Source of the DNA: Pseudomonadota bacterium
Lineage (GTDB): Bacteria; Desulfobacterota; JADFVX01
Length of the DNA stretch: 7,723 bases
Direction: 5' to 3'
Assembly (NCBI GenBank): GCA_015222555.1
Contig: JADFVM010000273.1
Span: forward strand, 1 to 7,723
The notes below the pieces were generated by a model. The model did not search any database. It worked only from the letters and a program-made list of their open reading frames with translations, and was not told where the DNA came from. Below, in pieces: positions 1 to 5,917 of the stretch. Numbering within the stretch: position 1 is the stretch's first letter; each line of letters opens with the position of its first letter. The translations under genes were made by a program, and so were the position numbers.

Positions 1-1140
1 AATTGTGCAGAATTTAATATTATGGAATTCGGCATGGATGATGATCGCCAGGGCGTTGCCCATGTCGTTGCTCCCGAGCAGGGATTGACACTACCCGGAA
101 TGACTGTGGTCTGCGGCGATTCTCATACATCAACACATGGCGCTTTCGGCTCCATTGCCATGGGTATCGGCACATCGGAAGTGGAACATGTACTTGCCAC
201 GCAGTGCCTCATTCAGAAAAAACCGAAGGTGATGCGCATCAATGTGGAGGGAGAACTCCAGCAAGGAGCGACAAGCAAGGATATTGCACTTTATGTGATA
301 GGAAAGATCGGCACAGCCGGTGGAACGGGCTATGCCATTGAATTTGCAGGTTCCGCCGTGAGAGCCTTGTCGATGGAAGGCAGAATGACACTTTGTAATA
401 TGGCCATAGAGGCAGGCGCACGAAGCGGCATGGTGGCCGCCGACGATGTTACCATTGATTATGTGAAGGGACGACCCTTTGCCCCCAAAGATGACCAGTG
501 GGAAAAGGCGGTATCGGCCTGGAAGACCCTCTATTCAGATGATGATGCCGTCTTTGATGCAGAATTAAACCTGAAGGCTGAAGATATCGAGCCGCAGGTA
601 ACGTGGGGGACATCGCCGGAAATGGTGGTTTCCATCACAGGCGCCATCCCTGCCCTTAGTGATGCCAGGGACGAAACCCAGCAAAAAGGATGGGAAAGAG
701 CACTTGAGTATATGGGCTTAAAGGCAGGCACGCCTATTTCTGAAATTAAGATCGACAAAGCCTTTATCGGCTCCTGCACTAACGGACGGATTGAAGACCT
801 ACGCGCGGCTGCCAAGATTGCAAAGGGAAATAAGGTGGCAGATAATGTGAAATTGGCACTCGTTGTTCCCGGCTCCGGCCCTGTAAAAAGGCAGGCAGAA
901 GAGGAAGGTCTGGACAAGGTCTTTGAAGAGGCCGGTTTTGAATGGCGTGATCCGGGCTGTTCCATGTGCCTGGCCATGAACAGTGACCAGCTTGAACCGG
1001 GAGAGCGCTGTGCTTCTACAAGCAACAGAAACTTTGAAGGTCGTCAGGGTGCAGGTGGACGCACCCATCTTGTGTCACCGGAAATGGCAGCAGCAGCAGC
1101 CATCGCCGGCCACTTTGTCGATGTGCGTAACATGGCCTAA
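1..1140 (+). CDS. leuC: 3-isopropylmalate dehydratase large subunit, 5'-truncated by the window edge
   Basis: The large subunit of isopropylmalate isomerase converts 2-isopropylmalate to 3-isopropylmalate in cytoplasmic leucine biosynthesis, together with LeuD. The frame is open from base 1, starting with residues NCAEF, which align near residue 89 of the 466-residue E. coli protein. About 88 N-terminal residues therefore lie outside the window, and the ATG at 22 is internal. The 379 visible residues match the proteobacterial-type family throughout: the CGDSH segment, the GTSEVEHVLATQ segment, and the three expected [4Fe-4S] cysteines, one in GSCTN (codon 775-777) and two in DPGCSMC (codons 958-960 and 967-969). 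The C-terminal EGRQG...GGRTHLVSP block is intact and the gene ends at a normal TAA. leuD follows 112 nt downstream on the same strand, so co-transcription is likely. Identification is close to certain. Confidence 0.97.
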   Translation, partial: NCAEFNIMEFGMDDDRQGVAHVVAPEQGLTLPGMTVVCGDSHTSTHGAFGSIAMGIGTSEVEHVLATQCLIQKKPKVMRINVEGELQQGATSKDIALYVIGKIGTAGGTGYAIEFAGSAVRALSMEGRMTLCNMAIEAGARSGMVAADDVTIDYVKGRPFAPKDDQWEKAVSAWKTLYSDDDAVFDAELNLKAEDIEPQVTWGTSPEMVVSITGAIPALSDARDETQQKGWERALEYMGLKAGTPISEIKIDKAFIGSCTNGRIEDLRAAAKIAKGNKVADNVKLALVVPGSGPVKRQAEEEGLDKVFEEAGFEWRDPGCSMCLAMNSDQLEPGERCASTSNRNFEGRQGAGGRTHLVSPEMAAAAAIAGHFVDVRNMA

Positions 1141-1157
1141 CCCGGATAAACCGGATA

Positions 1158-1216
1158 AGTACCTTCACTAAATCATTTTCTGCCAGAAAAACACAGAAAA
1201 TAATTTCTAAGGTACT
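1158..1216. repeat. Long stem-loop filling the leuC-leuD gap
   Basis: Outer arms AGTACCTT (1158-1165) and AAGGTACT (1209-1216) are exact reverse complements. Inside them AAAT (1170-1173) pairs with ATTT (1203-1206), and ATTTTCTG (1175-1182) pairs with CAGAAAAT (1194-1201). The inner blocks are separated by one C/A mismatch, and an 11-nt loop caps the hairpin. About 20 base pairs form in total. It is not followed by a T-run, so it is not a classical terminator. It lies 24 nt before a good leuD ribosome site (GAGAGG, 1241-1246). A short tandem repeat CCGGATAA (1142-1149, 1151-1158) precedes it. It could be an mRNA processing or stability element or a small inserted repeat; the sequence does not decide. 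Confidence 0.7.
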
Positions 1217-1252
1217 AAAATCAAAGAACATAAGCACTTAGAGAGGATTATA

Positions 1253-1891
1253 ATGCAGGCATTTAATATATTGGATGGATTAGTTGCATCACTGGATAGA
1301 GCGAATGTGGATACAGACGCCATCATACCAAAACAGTTTCTAAAGTCCATCAAGCGGACAGGCTTCGGCCCCTTCCTCTTCGATGAACTTCGTTATCTGG
1401 ACAGAGGTGAGCCGGGGATGGACTGTACGAATCGTCCCAAAAATCCTGATTTCAATCTCAATGAAGAACGCTACCAGGGCGCAACGATTCTGCTCGCTCG
1501 GGAAAATTTCGGCTGCGGCTCATCGAGGGAACATGCCCCATGGGCGCTTCTGGATTATGGTTTCCGGTGTATTATTGCACCCAGTTTTGCCGATATTTTT
1601 TATAACAACTGTTTCAAAAACGGTATTTTGCCAATTATTCTTCCCGCAGAGGCAGTAGATCAATTGTTTAAAGAATGTGAAGATAATACCGGTTATCAAT
1701 TGAATATCAATTTGGCAGAACAAAAGGTAATCACGCCGGACAAAAGCGTCTTTGCCTTTGAGGTAGACCCCTTCCGCAAGCACTGCCTTATGGAAGGACT
1801 TGACGATATCGGCCTCACACTTAAAGAAGCTGATAAAATTAAGGATTATGAAAAACGCAGGCAACAGGAGGCGCCCTGGCTTTTTGCCTGA
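1253..1891 (+). CDS. leuD: 3-isopropylmalate dehydratase small subunit
   Basis: Small subunit of isopropylmalate isomerase, which completes the active site of the LeuCD heterodimer. The 212-residue product is full length for the longer LeuD type (E. coli has 201). Visible hallmarks are the N-terminal RANVDTDAIIPKQFL segment (about residues 16-30), the swivel-domain motif NFGCGSSREHAPW (residues 85-97), and the following IIAPSFADIFYNNCFKNGILP block. The start is supported by GAGAGG at 1241-1246, 6 nt before the ATG. It lies downstream of leuC on the same strand, but the spacing of 112 nt is wide for a pair that is usually nearly adjacent. The C-terminus ends in a charged stretch and PWLF, as in many proteobacterial homologues. 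No strong intrinsic terminator follows; the downstream region is made of repeats. Confidence 0.97.
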   Translation: MQAFNILDGLVASLDRANVDTDAIIPKQFLKSIKRTGFGPFLFDELRYLDRGEPGMDCTNRPKNPDFNLNEERYQGATILLARENFGCGSSREHAPWALLDYGFRCIIAPSFADIFYNNCFKNGILPIILPAEAVDQLFKECEDNTGYQLNINLAEQKVITPDKSVFAFEVDPFRKHCLMEGLDDIGLTLKEADKIKDYEKRRQQEAPWLFA

Positions 1892-1895
1892 CCTT

Positions 1896-1960
1896 GACGG
1901 GCTGTTGCTCAAATAAAATAGGCCCTTCGACGGGCTCTGCGGTAAACTCAGAGCAGGCTT
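1896..1960. repeat. Short imperfect palindromic intergenic repeat, downstream of leuD
   Basis: This gene-free segment contains two copies of the octamer GACGGGCT (1896-1903, 1929-1936); a third copy begins the later repeat at 2077. It also contains the inverted pair GCTCTG (1934-1939) and CAGAGC (1949-1954). The style, CCCTTCGAC followed by a CTCTG/CAGAG pair and AGGC, resembles the CCTTCGAC...CTCAGG palindromes scattered through many environmental genomes; that comparison is from memory. A further small inverted pair, AAACAT/ATGTTT (1972-1977, 1982-1987), lies just downstream. No coding potential is seen here. Confidence 0.5.
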
Positions 1961-2004
1961 CGCGTGACTATAAACATGTAAATGTTTGCCCTTTTCTGTC
2001 ATGA

Positions 2005-2065
2005 GTAGAGACGCATTGTATGCGTCTAATGATGTCCCGGGGAGACAGATTCAATCTGTCTCTAC
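2005..2065. repeat. Two-hairpin palindromic repeat with GTAGAGAC / GTCTCTAC ends
   Basis: The 61-nt unit is bounded by exact inverted 8-mers GTAGAGAC (2005-2012) and GTCTCTAC (2058-2065). Each half folds on itself. AGACGCAT (2009-2016) pairs with ATGCGTCT (2020-2027) around a 3-nt loop. GAGACAGAT (2042-2050) pairs with ATCTGTCTC (2054-2062) around a 3-nt loop. The layout is that of a mobile or REP-like intergenic palindrome rather than of a terminator, as there is no T-run. Copy number cannot be seen from one window. Confidence 0.7.
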
Positions 2066-2076
2066 ATTTGCAAGCT

Positions 2077-2167
2077 GACGGGCTATTCGGTTGGCATTCC
2101 GGGCTTGAGACCCGGAATCCAGATTTGTAGATGACTGGATTCCCGTCTTCACGGGAATGACAAAGCG
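2077..2167. repeat. 91-nt palindromic repeat flanked by 9-bp direct repeats
   Basis: The unit contains three nested inverted pairs: ATTCCGGG/CCCGGAAT (2096-2103, 2111-2118), ATCCAG/CTGGAT (2117-2122, 2135-2140) and ATTCCCGT/ACGGGAAT (2139-2146, 2151-2158). The left and right hairpins are diverged inverted copies of each other, so the whole block is also an imperfect palindrome. It is flanked by exact copies of TTGCAAGCT (2068-2076 and 2168-2176), which look like a target-site duplication. The TGGATTCCCG...CGGGAATGAC core is a type often seen in bacterial intergenic DNA (from memory). No gene is present. Confidence 0.7.
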
Positions 2168-2209
2168 TTGCAAGCTAGGGGGAATTCGCCCCAAAACGAT
2201 TAAATTGAC

Positions 2210-2216
2210 AGGGTGA
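2210..2216 (+). promoter_or_regulatory. Ribosome binding site choosing the ATG start of the PilZ-like gene
   Basis: AGGGTGA lies 5 nt before the ATG at 2222, a normal spacing. The alternative GTG at 2213 falls inside this site and has only weak purine content upstream of it, so the ATG is preferred. Confidence 0.5.
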
Positions 2217-2221
2217 GAACT

Positions 2222-2827
2222 ATGAATAAGATAGATGACAAAAGTAAGCTGAGAAGAAAGCCGAGATTCAGTCACACCTATTTGACGTTTATGGTCAAAA
2301 TCAATAATGACTGGAAATCAATTAAAGTTCAGGACTGGAGCGAATATGGTTTTAACTTTTTCTGTGATCACCTCATAGAGTCACCACAGATCAATTTCAA
2401 AAAGGGCAATACAACTTTTTCAGGACAAATTGTTTCCACTATCAATGGCACTGAAAATGACTTCCTGCTGGAAAGTCAGTTAAACCTTATGCTTCTTGAT
2501 GAATTAAATAAGTCAGCGGATAATGACACCGATGAAGCCCTGAAAATAGCTGATATGATCCGGACGCCTCTTGACCTTGAAAGAAAAAAGGTTTTTCTCA
2601 TATCCAAGGGGCACAATCTCAACGATGAGAAAGTCAGCGCTCTAATCATCGAGTCCAAAAGACAAGAGCCCCTTTATCGCTATGGTGTTAACATTGAAGC
2701 AAGTGATTGGAAAAACATCGTCCAGAATGAAGTGAAAGCAAGTTCAGAACTGGAAAAGCTGGAAGACGAAATCTTTGTTCTCATGGAAAAGATCGGAAAC
2801 AAGTCACCGGAACAAGCAATAAATTAA
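2222..2827 (+). CDS. PilZ-like protein, possible cyclic-di-GMP binder
   Basis: The 201-residue soluble protein has no signal peptide or membrane segment. Near its N-terminus it carries RRKPR (R11 and R15, fitting RxxxR) and, 23 residues later, DWSEYG (D38, S40, G43, fitting D/NxSxxG). These are the two c-di-GMP-contacting motifs of PilZ domains, with about the usual spacing. Strand-like sequence follows, then a mainly helical stretch (about residues 85-155). The phrase YRYGVNIE near residue 165 resembles the closing strand of a PilZ barrel, which would mean the barrel is interrupted by a helical insert. That reading is inference. The C-terminal 35 residues look coiled-coil-like and acidic. 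The gene stands alone after a repeat island and converges on the permease gene. A GTG start at 2213 would add three residues. The motifs are suggestive but short, so this could be an unrelated hypothetical protein. Confidence 0.68.
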   Translation: MNKIDDKSKLRRKPRFSHTYLTFMVKINNDWKSIKVQDWSEYGFNFFCDHLIESPQINFKKGNTTFSGQIVSTINGTENDFLLESQLNLMLLDELNKSADNDTDEALKIADMIRTPLDLERKKVFLISKGHNLNDEKVSALIIESKRQEPLYRYGVNIEASDWKNIVQNEVKASSELEKLEDEIFVLMEKIGNKSPEQAIN

Positions 2828-2902
2828 AACACCACACCACGCCAGCAGTCTTGCAATTTTTCTATTATAATAAAAAGATAAAATTTCTATATAAATTCCA
2901 GC

Positions 2903-4021
2903 TTAACCTGCCAACATCCAATAAACAGCCATGCTCAAAGCTGCTGCTATTGGCAGCGTTAATACCCATGACATCAGTATTTCAGAAACGACTCGCCTGT
3001 TCGCCTGACCTGTTATTAGTCCTATTCCAAAGATGGAACCGACTGAAACATGGGTTGTGGAAACGGGGATGCCGAGCTTGCTGGCAAAGATGACGAGGAT
3101 GCCTGTGACAAGATTTGCCGAAAACCCCTGTCCATGATTCATGGTTGTTATCTTTTTACTCATCGTTTCAGCCACCTTCCTGGCATTAATAAGTCCGCCC
3201 ACTGCCATGGCGACACCTACGGTCGTCATTCCTATGTGAATTCCGGTAGCGCCGGCGGCTAGAAATAAGGCTGCAATTTTAGGGGTATCGTTAAGCGCTC
3301 TCGCAAAACAAACAACGCCTGCACTGATAAAGTGGGCGAAATCCATGGCCTTTTGAATACTGATGCCCATCATTCTGCCTGAATAGCGCTGAGAACAGCT
3401 GTCCTGGCTGTCCAGGGAGACATCCATAGTCGCTGTGGTTTCAAAAGAAATAGCCGAAGCCGGCTGAGGTATAGGCACTACAGATGTTGTCTTCCCCACA
3501 CAAAGACACCATTCCTTTGTAATCCCCAATCGTAACCTCAAAGTGCGAAAGAAAAGATAACATATAGCACCTAGTGAAAGAGCGATGAATGGACTTAAGA
3601 AAAGTGGCAGGACAAAAGCGCTGCCAAGAAGGTTAAAATTCACCTCTCTTCCTACGGCCATAATGCCAGCGCCAACAAGCGCTCCCGTTAGACTATGTGT
3701 CGTTGAGATGGGAAAACCCGTTAATGTGGCAATAATTACTGTCAAGCCCGCACCAATAATAACAGCTAAGAGAAAATCGGGTGAAGCAGCGATCATGTCG
3801 GGGACAAGGCCCTTACCTGAAAAACGCTTTGCCAGTGTGGCTGCAAAAAATACTGATGTTACTGAACCGGCAAAGGTTGTAATTGTGGCCCACCATAGCG
3901 CCTTTTTATAATTTATCGTTTTGCTTCCAAAGAGAGTAGCTACTCCCTTGAAATTATCATTGGAGCCATTTGAATAGGCCAAAAAGCAGGTTGCCAGCAG
4001 TATAATTATGATACCTGTCAT
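2903..4021 (-). CDS. PiT-family inorganic phosphate permease
   Basis: Integral membrane carrier of the PiT family, which normally imports inorganic phosphate with a cation; some relatives carry sulfate. The 372-residue product shows the duplicated PiT layout. The first half has NGSNDNFKGVATLFGS (residues 18-33) and GFPISTTHSLTGALVGAG (102-119). The second half has ARALNDTPKIAALF (240-253) and GIPVSTTH (317-324). About ten hydrophobic helices flank a polar central loop (about 165-225) carrying CLC (C172, C174) and C209 followed by RYSG. The start ATG has a GAGGG site about 9 nt upstream. The gene lies 125 nt downstream of the protease gene on the same strand with its own likely promoter, and it converges on the PilZ-like gene. 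No phosphate-regulation gene or PhoU-like partner is visible here, so the substrate is assigned by family only. Confidence 0.93.
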   Translation of the reverse strand: MTGIIIILLATCFLAYSNGSNDNFKGVATLFGSKTINYKKALWWATITTFAGSVTSVFFAATLAKRFSGKGLVPDMIAASPDFLLAVIIGAGLTVIIATLTGFPISTTHSLTGALVGAGIMAVGREVNFNLLGSAFVLPLFLSPFIALSLGAICYLFFRTLRLRLGITKEWCLCVGKTTSVVPIPQPASAISFETTATMDVSLDSQDSCSQRYSGRMMGISIQKAMDFAHFISAGVVCFARALNDTPKIAALFLAAGATGIHIGMTTVGVAMAVGGLINARKVAETMSKKITTMNHGQGFSANLVTGILVIFASKLGIPVSTTHVSVGSIFGIGLITGQANRRVVSEILMSWVLTLPIAAALSMAVYWMLAG

Positions 4022-4042
4022 AGAATTATCCCCTCACGCCAT

Positions 4043-4071
4043 ATTATAATAGATGCAACATCTCACAATAA
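4043..4071 (-). promoter_or_regulatory. Candidate sigma-70 promoter for the PiT permease
   Basis: On the - strand a perfect TATAAT (4043-4048) is preceded by a 17-nt spacer and a weak -35, TTATTG (4066-4071). The implied transcript would begin near 4036, giving a very short leader that barely includes the GAGGG ribosome site, so the exact assignment is uncertain. Confidence 0.35.
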
Positions 4072-4084
4072 GTTTAGCAGAGCT

Positions 4085-4098
4085 TTTACAGATGTAAA
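4085..4098. promoter_or_regulatory. Palindrome upstream of the PiT promoter, possible operator
   Basis: TTTACA and TGTAAA flank a GA centre, an inverted repeat with 6-nt arms. It lies about 14 nt upstream of the proposed -35 of the permease gene, where an activator or repressor could bind. The binding protein is not known, and AT-rich palindromes do occur by chance. Confidence 0.3.
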
Positions 4099-4110
4099 GT
4101 AATGTTTCCG

Positions 4111-4140
4111 GAATAATGTAGAATTATTATTCTGTTATTC
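4111..4140. repeat. AT-rich hairpin immediately downstream of the M48 protease gene
   Basis: GAATAA (4111-4116) pairs with TTATTC (4135-4140), and AGAAT (4120-4124) pairs with ATTCT (4129-4133) around a TATT loop. It begins 7 nt beyond the protease stop codon in the direction of transcription. It may protect or end that transcript, but there is no T-run after it and the stem is A/T-rich, so it is a weak terminator candidate. Confidence 0.35.
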
Positions 4141-4146
4141 AGTTCC

Positions 4147-5382
4147 CTACTTCTGTTTTCTCAGACTCTGAATCCTTTCCATGAGAGGAGGATGAGAATA
4201 GTTCAGAAAGGCATAAAAAGGATGGGGCGTCAGATTGGCCAGGTTATGTACCGCGAGCTTTTTAAGGGCGTCGATTAATTTGTCTGCCATCCCTGTGGTA
4301 TCTGCCGCAAAACGGTCGGCCTCATATTCATTTTTTCTGGAAAGCATGTTCATAAAAAGAGAAAGGACCATTTCAATGGGTGTAAAGAGCAGGGAAAAAA
4401 ATATGAACCCCGAATAGACTGACAGATTATCCATGTAGAATGCATCAAAAAGGCCTTGATGGCTGATAAATATGGAGAGGAGGTAAAGTATGATGCCAAG
4501 ATGGAGGATACTTATGACCATGCCCTGAAGAATATGCTTTTTCTTGTAATGGCCGATTTCGTGTGCCAGTACGGCAACCAGTTCCTGCACCGTATGTTTT
4601 TCTATGAGCGTGTCAAAAAGGGCGATCCTTTTATTCTTTCCGAAACCGGTGAAAAAAGCGTTTGACTTGCTGGACCGTTTCGAACCATCCATGACAAAGA
4701 GATTCTCAAGGGAAAAGCCGACGGACTTTGCATAAGCCATAATAGCCTCTCTCAACTCACCCTCTTCAAGAGGCGTAAATTTATTAAAGAGTGGCATAAT
4801 CCATGTGGGCGCAATAAATTGAATAATCAGAATAAATAATGTGATAGCCGCCCAGCAATACAGCCAGGCACCCGGTCCGGCGTATTCAAAGAGGAATAAT
4901 ATTGCAGCCAGTAGTGGACCGCCAAGAAGGATGGACAGGATGACAGCCTTGATCACATCAAAAATGAAGGTAGATGCTGTCGTTTTGTTAAAACCGAATT
5001 TCTCTTCAATGAAAAAGGTGTCATAAATGGAGAAAGGTAAAAAAATCAATGTTTTAACAACCATTAAAATGGCAACAAAAAAGAGTCCCGTCCACACGGG
5101 TCCGTATCCCCAGCCCCTCACATACAAGTCGAGAATGTTAAATCCGCCTGCAAACCAGAAAACCAGCAAAATTACAAAATCAAAGACGTCCGTTACAAAG
5201 CCAAAGTTTGTTTTAACCCGCGTATAATGCTGCGATTTCTCGTAGGCCTCCCTGTCATAGACACCCGCAAATTCACTTGGGAGTTCAGATTTCAATCCCT
5301 TGAGGTTCAAGAAATCGGCAAGGAGATCGAGAACATAATTTATAATCAGTGCCACCAGAATAATGTAGGCGTATAGATTCAT
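4147..5382 (-). CDS. Ste24-type M48 family integral-membrane zinc metalloprotease
   Basis: A 411-residue polytopic protease of the CAAX prenyl protease 1/Ste24 (M48A) type. In bacteria, members probably act in inner-membrane protein quality control; prenylated substrates are not expected. Zinc-binding HEIGH is at residues 274-278 (H274, E275, H278) and the third ligand is E352 in NEYEADRFA. Family blocks IEEKFGFNKTTASTF (125-139) and MDGSKRSSKSNAFFTGFGK (231-249) are intact, as is the C-terminal SHPPLMERIQ. Hydrophobic segments at about 5-25, 62-80, 97-120, 140-167, 172-192, 284-306 and 322-345 give the seven helices typical of Ste24. Length is normal and all catalytic residues are present. 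The ribosome site is modest (GAAGAG about 10 nt before the ATG). It is divergent from the kinase gene and upstream of the permease gene. Confidence 0.95.
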   Translation of the reverse strand: MNLYAYIILVALIINYVLDLLADFLNLKGLKSELPSEFAGVYDREAYEKSQHYTRVKTNFGFVTDVFDFVILLVFWFAGGFNILDLYVRGWGYGPVWTGLFFVAILMVVKTLIFLPFSIYDTFFIEEKFGFNKTTASTFIFDVIKAVILSILLGGPLLAAILFLFEYAGPGAWLYCWAAITLFILIIQFIAPTWIMPLFNKFTPLEEGELREAIMAYAKSVGFSLENLFVMDGSKRSSKSNAFFTGFGKNKRIALFDTLIEKHTVQELVAVLAHEIGHYKKKHILQGMVISILHLGIILYLLSIFISHQGLFDAFYMDNLSVYSGFIFFSLLFTPIEMVLSLFMNMLSRKNEYEADRFAADTTGMADKLIDALKKLAVHNLANLTPHPFYAFLNYSHPPLMERIQSLRKQK

Positions 5383-5516
5383 CTTTTAACTCTTCTGTAA
5401 AACATTGTTTTCCTCTTTGCATTTTCCATTATCATAAGAATATCGTATCATAACGCAGAGTGATTAGTTTTTAAAGGATATCTGCATATTGTCTGTTATT
5501 ATCTTTTTTCATTAGT

Positions 5517-5610
5517 GATGCTCCCCGCTGATCCCCTAACGGGGAGTGGGTATCTGTTATTCAAAACCCTCTACTCATCCGAGCATCGAGATCCCACCAA
5601 GGGAGAGGGG
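5517..5610. repeat. Degenerate composite palindromic repeat
   Basis: Several inverted pairs interlock here: GATGCTC/GAGCATC (5517-5523, 5581-5587), CTCCCCG/CGGGGAG (5521-5527, 5540-5546), GTGGG-t-ATCT/AGATCCCAC (5546-5555, 5589-5597) and CCCTCT/AGAGGG (5567-5572, 5604-5609). Read on the - strand, the right end (CCCCTCTCCCTTGGTGGGA) resembles a G/C-rich repeat common in environmental genomes; that is recollection, not a search. No T-run, so not a simple terminator. Confidence 0.5.
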
Positions 5611-5657
5611 ATTATAAGGATGCCATTCGTCCACCTGCACAGCGCGGGGTATTTTGA

Positions 5658-5865
5658 GCATGCTTTCATAAAATAATACAGGGTATCTCTATTAATTCTG
5701 GATGAGTCGCTAAGTGAATTAAAAAAATCGAATTCAAGGCAAAAATTGCAGCGAATAGCATGTCTATTTGCAAAATTTTTAACGCAGAAGTTGGCTTTTT
5801 TAAACTCTTAGATGCCGTCCATGAATTATTAGAGGTGCCCTATATTCTTCTTTATAGTTAGATGC
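5658..5865. repeat. Approximately 208-nt imperfect palindrome (MITE-like or long hairpin) upstream of the kinase gene
   Basis: Sequence on either side of a CATGT centre (5759-5763) is complementary in register over almost 100 nt per arm. The inner stem is GCGAATAG/CTATTTGC (5751-5758, 5764-5771, one G-T pair). Further out are AAAAATT/AATTTTT, a CTAAG/CTTAG pair (5710-5714, 5807-5811), GGAT/GTCC, an AATACAGGGTATCTCT-like block against its diverged complement (about 5675-5690, 5831-5847), ATAAA/TTTAT, and finally GCAT/ATGC (5658-5661, 5862-5865). The arms have diverged and carry small indels. The shape suggests a non-autonomous inverted-repeat element or a structured RNA. It ends about 50 nt before the kinase start. 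Confidence 0.65.
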
Positions 5866-5917
5866 AGCCTGCAGCGTCAATGTTGCATCAAATAAAGAAC
5901 TTAATTAAGCGGAAAAT

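Larger units (their letters stand above)
5383..5917. other. 535-nt gene-free divergent region between protease and kinase genes
   Basis: No open frame here shows protein-like content. From 5383 to 5516 the DNA is AT-rich leader sequence for the protease gene; TATGAT-like -10 candidates occur on the - strand around 5420-5450, but none has a convincing -35. From 5517 to 5610 there is a degenerate G/C-rich repeat, and from about 5658 to 5865 a large imperfect palindrome. The last 52 nt (5866-5917) must hold or abut the kinase-gene promoter; I see no clear one. Confidence 0.6.

Noticed and set aside
22..24. ATG as the start of leuC
   Set aside because: The codons before it (NCAEFNI) already match LeuC, so the ATG is internal and the gene begins outside the window.
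531..1025. Open frame of 164 codons on the - strand inside leuC
   Set aside because: It lies antisense to strongly conserved leuC sequence and has no recognisable protein features.
1520..2002. Open frame of 160 codons on the - strand across the leuD end and repeats
   Set aside because: It is antisense to leuD and its start falls in repeat DNA; no family features.
2205..2210. TTGACA hexamer as a -35 box
   Set aside because: The matching -10 would fall inside the PilZ-like coding region after its ATG; the hexamer is probably coincidental.
1892..2212. CRISPR array
   Set aside because: Repeats are palindromic, of different types and not evenly spaced with unique spacers; no cas genes.
2051..2275. 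Open frame of 74 codons on the - strand
   Set aside because: It is made mostly of palindromic repeat sequence and overlaps the start of the PilZ-like gene.
2850..2876. AT-rich inverted repeat around TATTATAATA as a terminator between converging genes
   Set aside because: The stem is almost entirely A/T with a mismatch and little stability; not strong enough to call.
4052..5889. GATGCAACA at 4052-4060 and its complement at 5881-5889, upstream of the permease and kinase genes
   Set aside because: A shared 9-mer in 7.7 kb of AT-rich DNA can be chance, and the two sites differ in orientation and distance to their genes.
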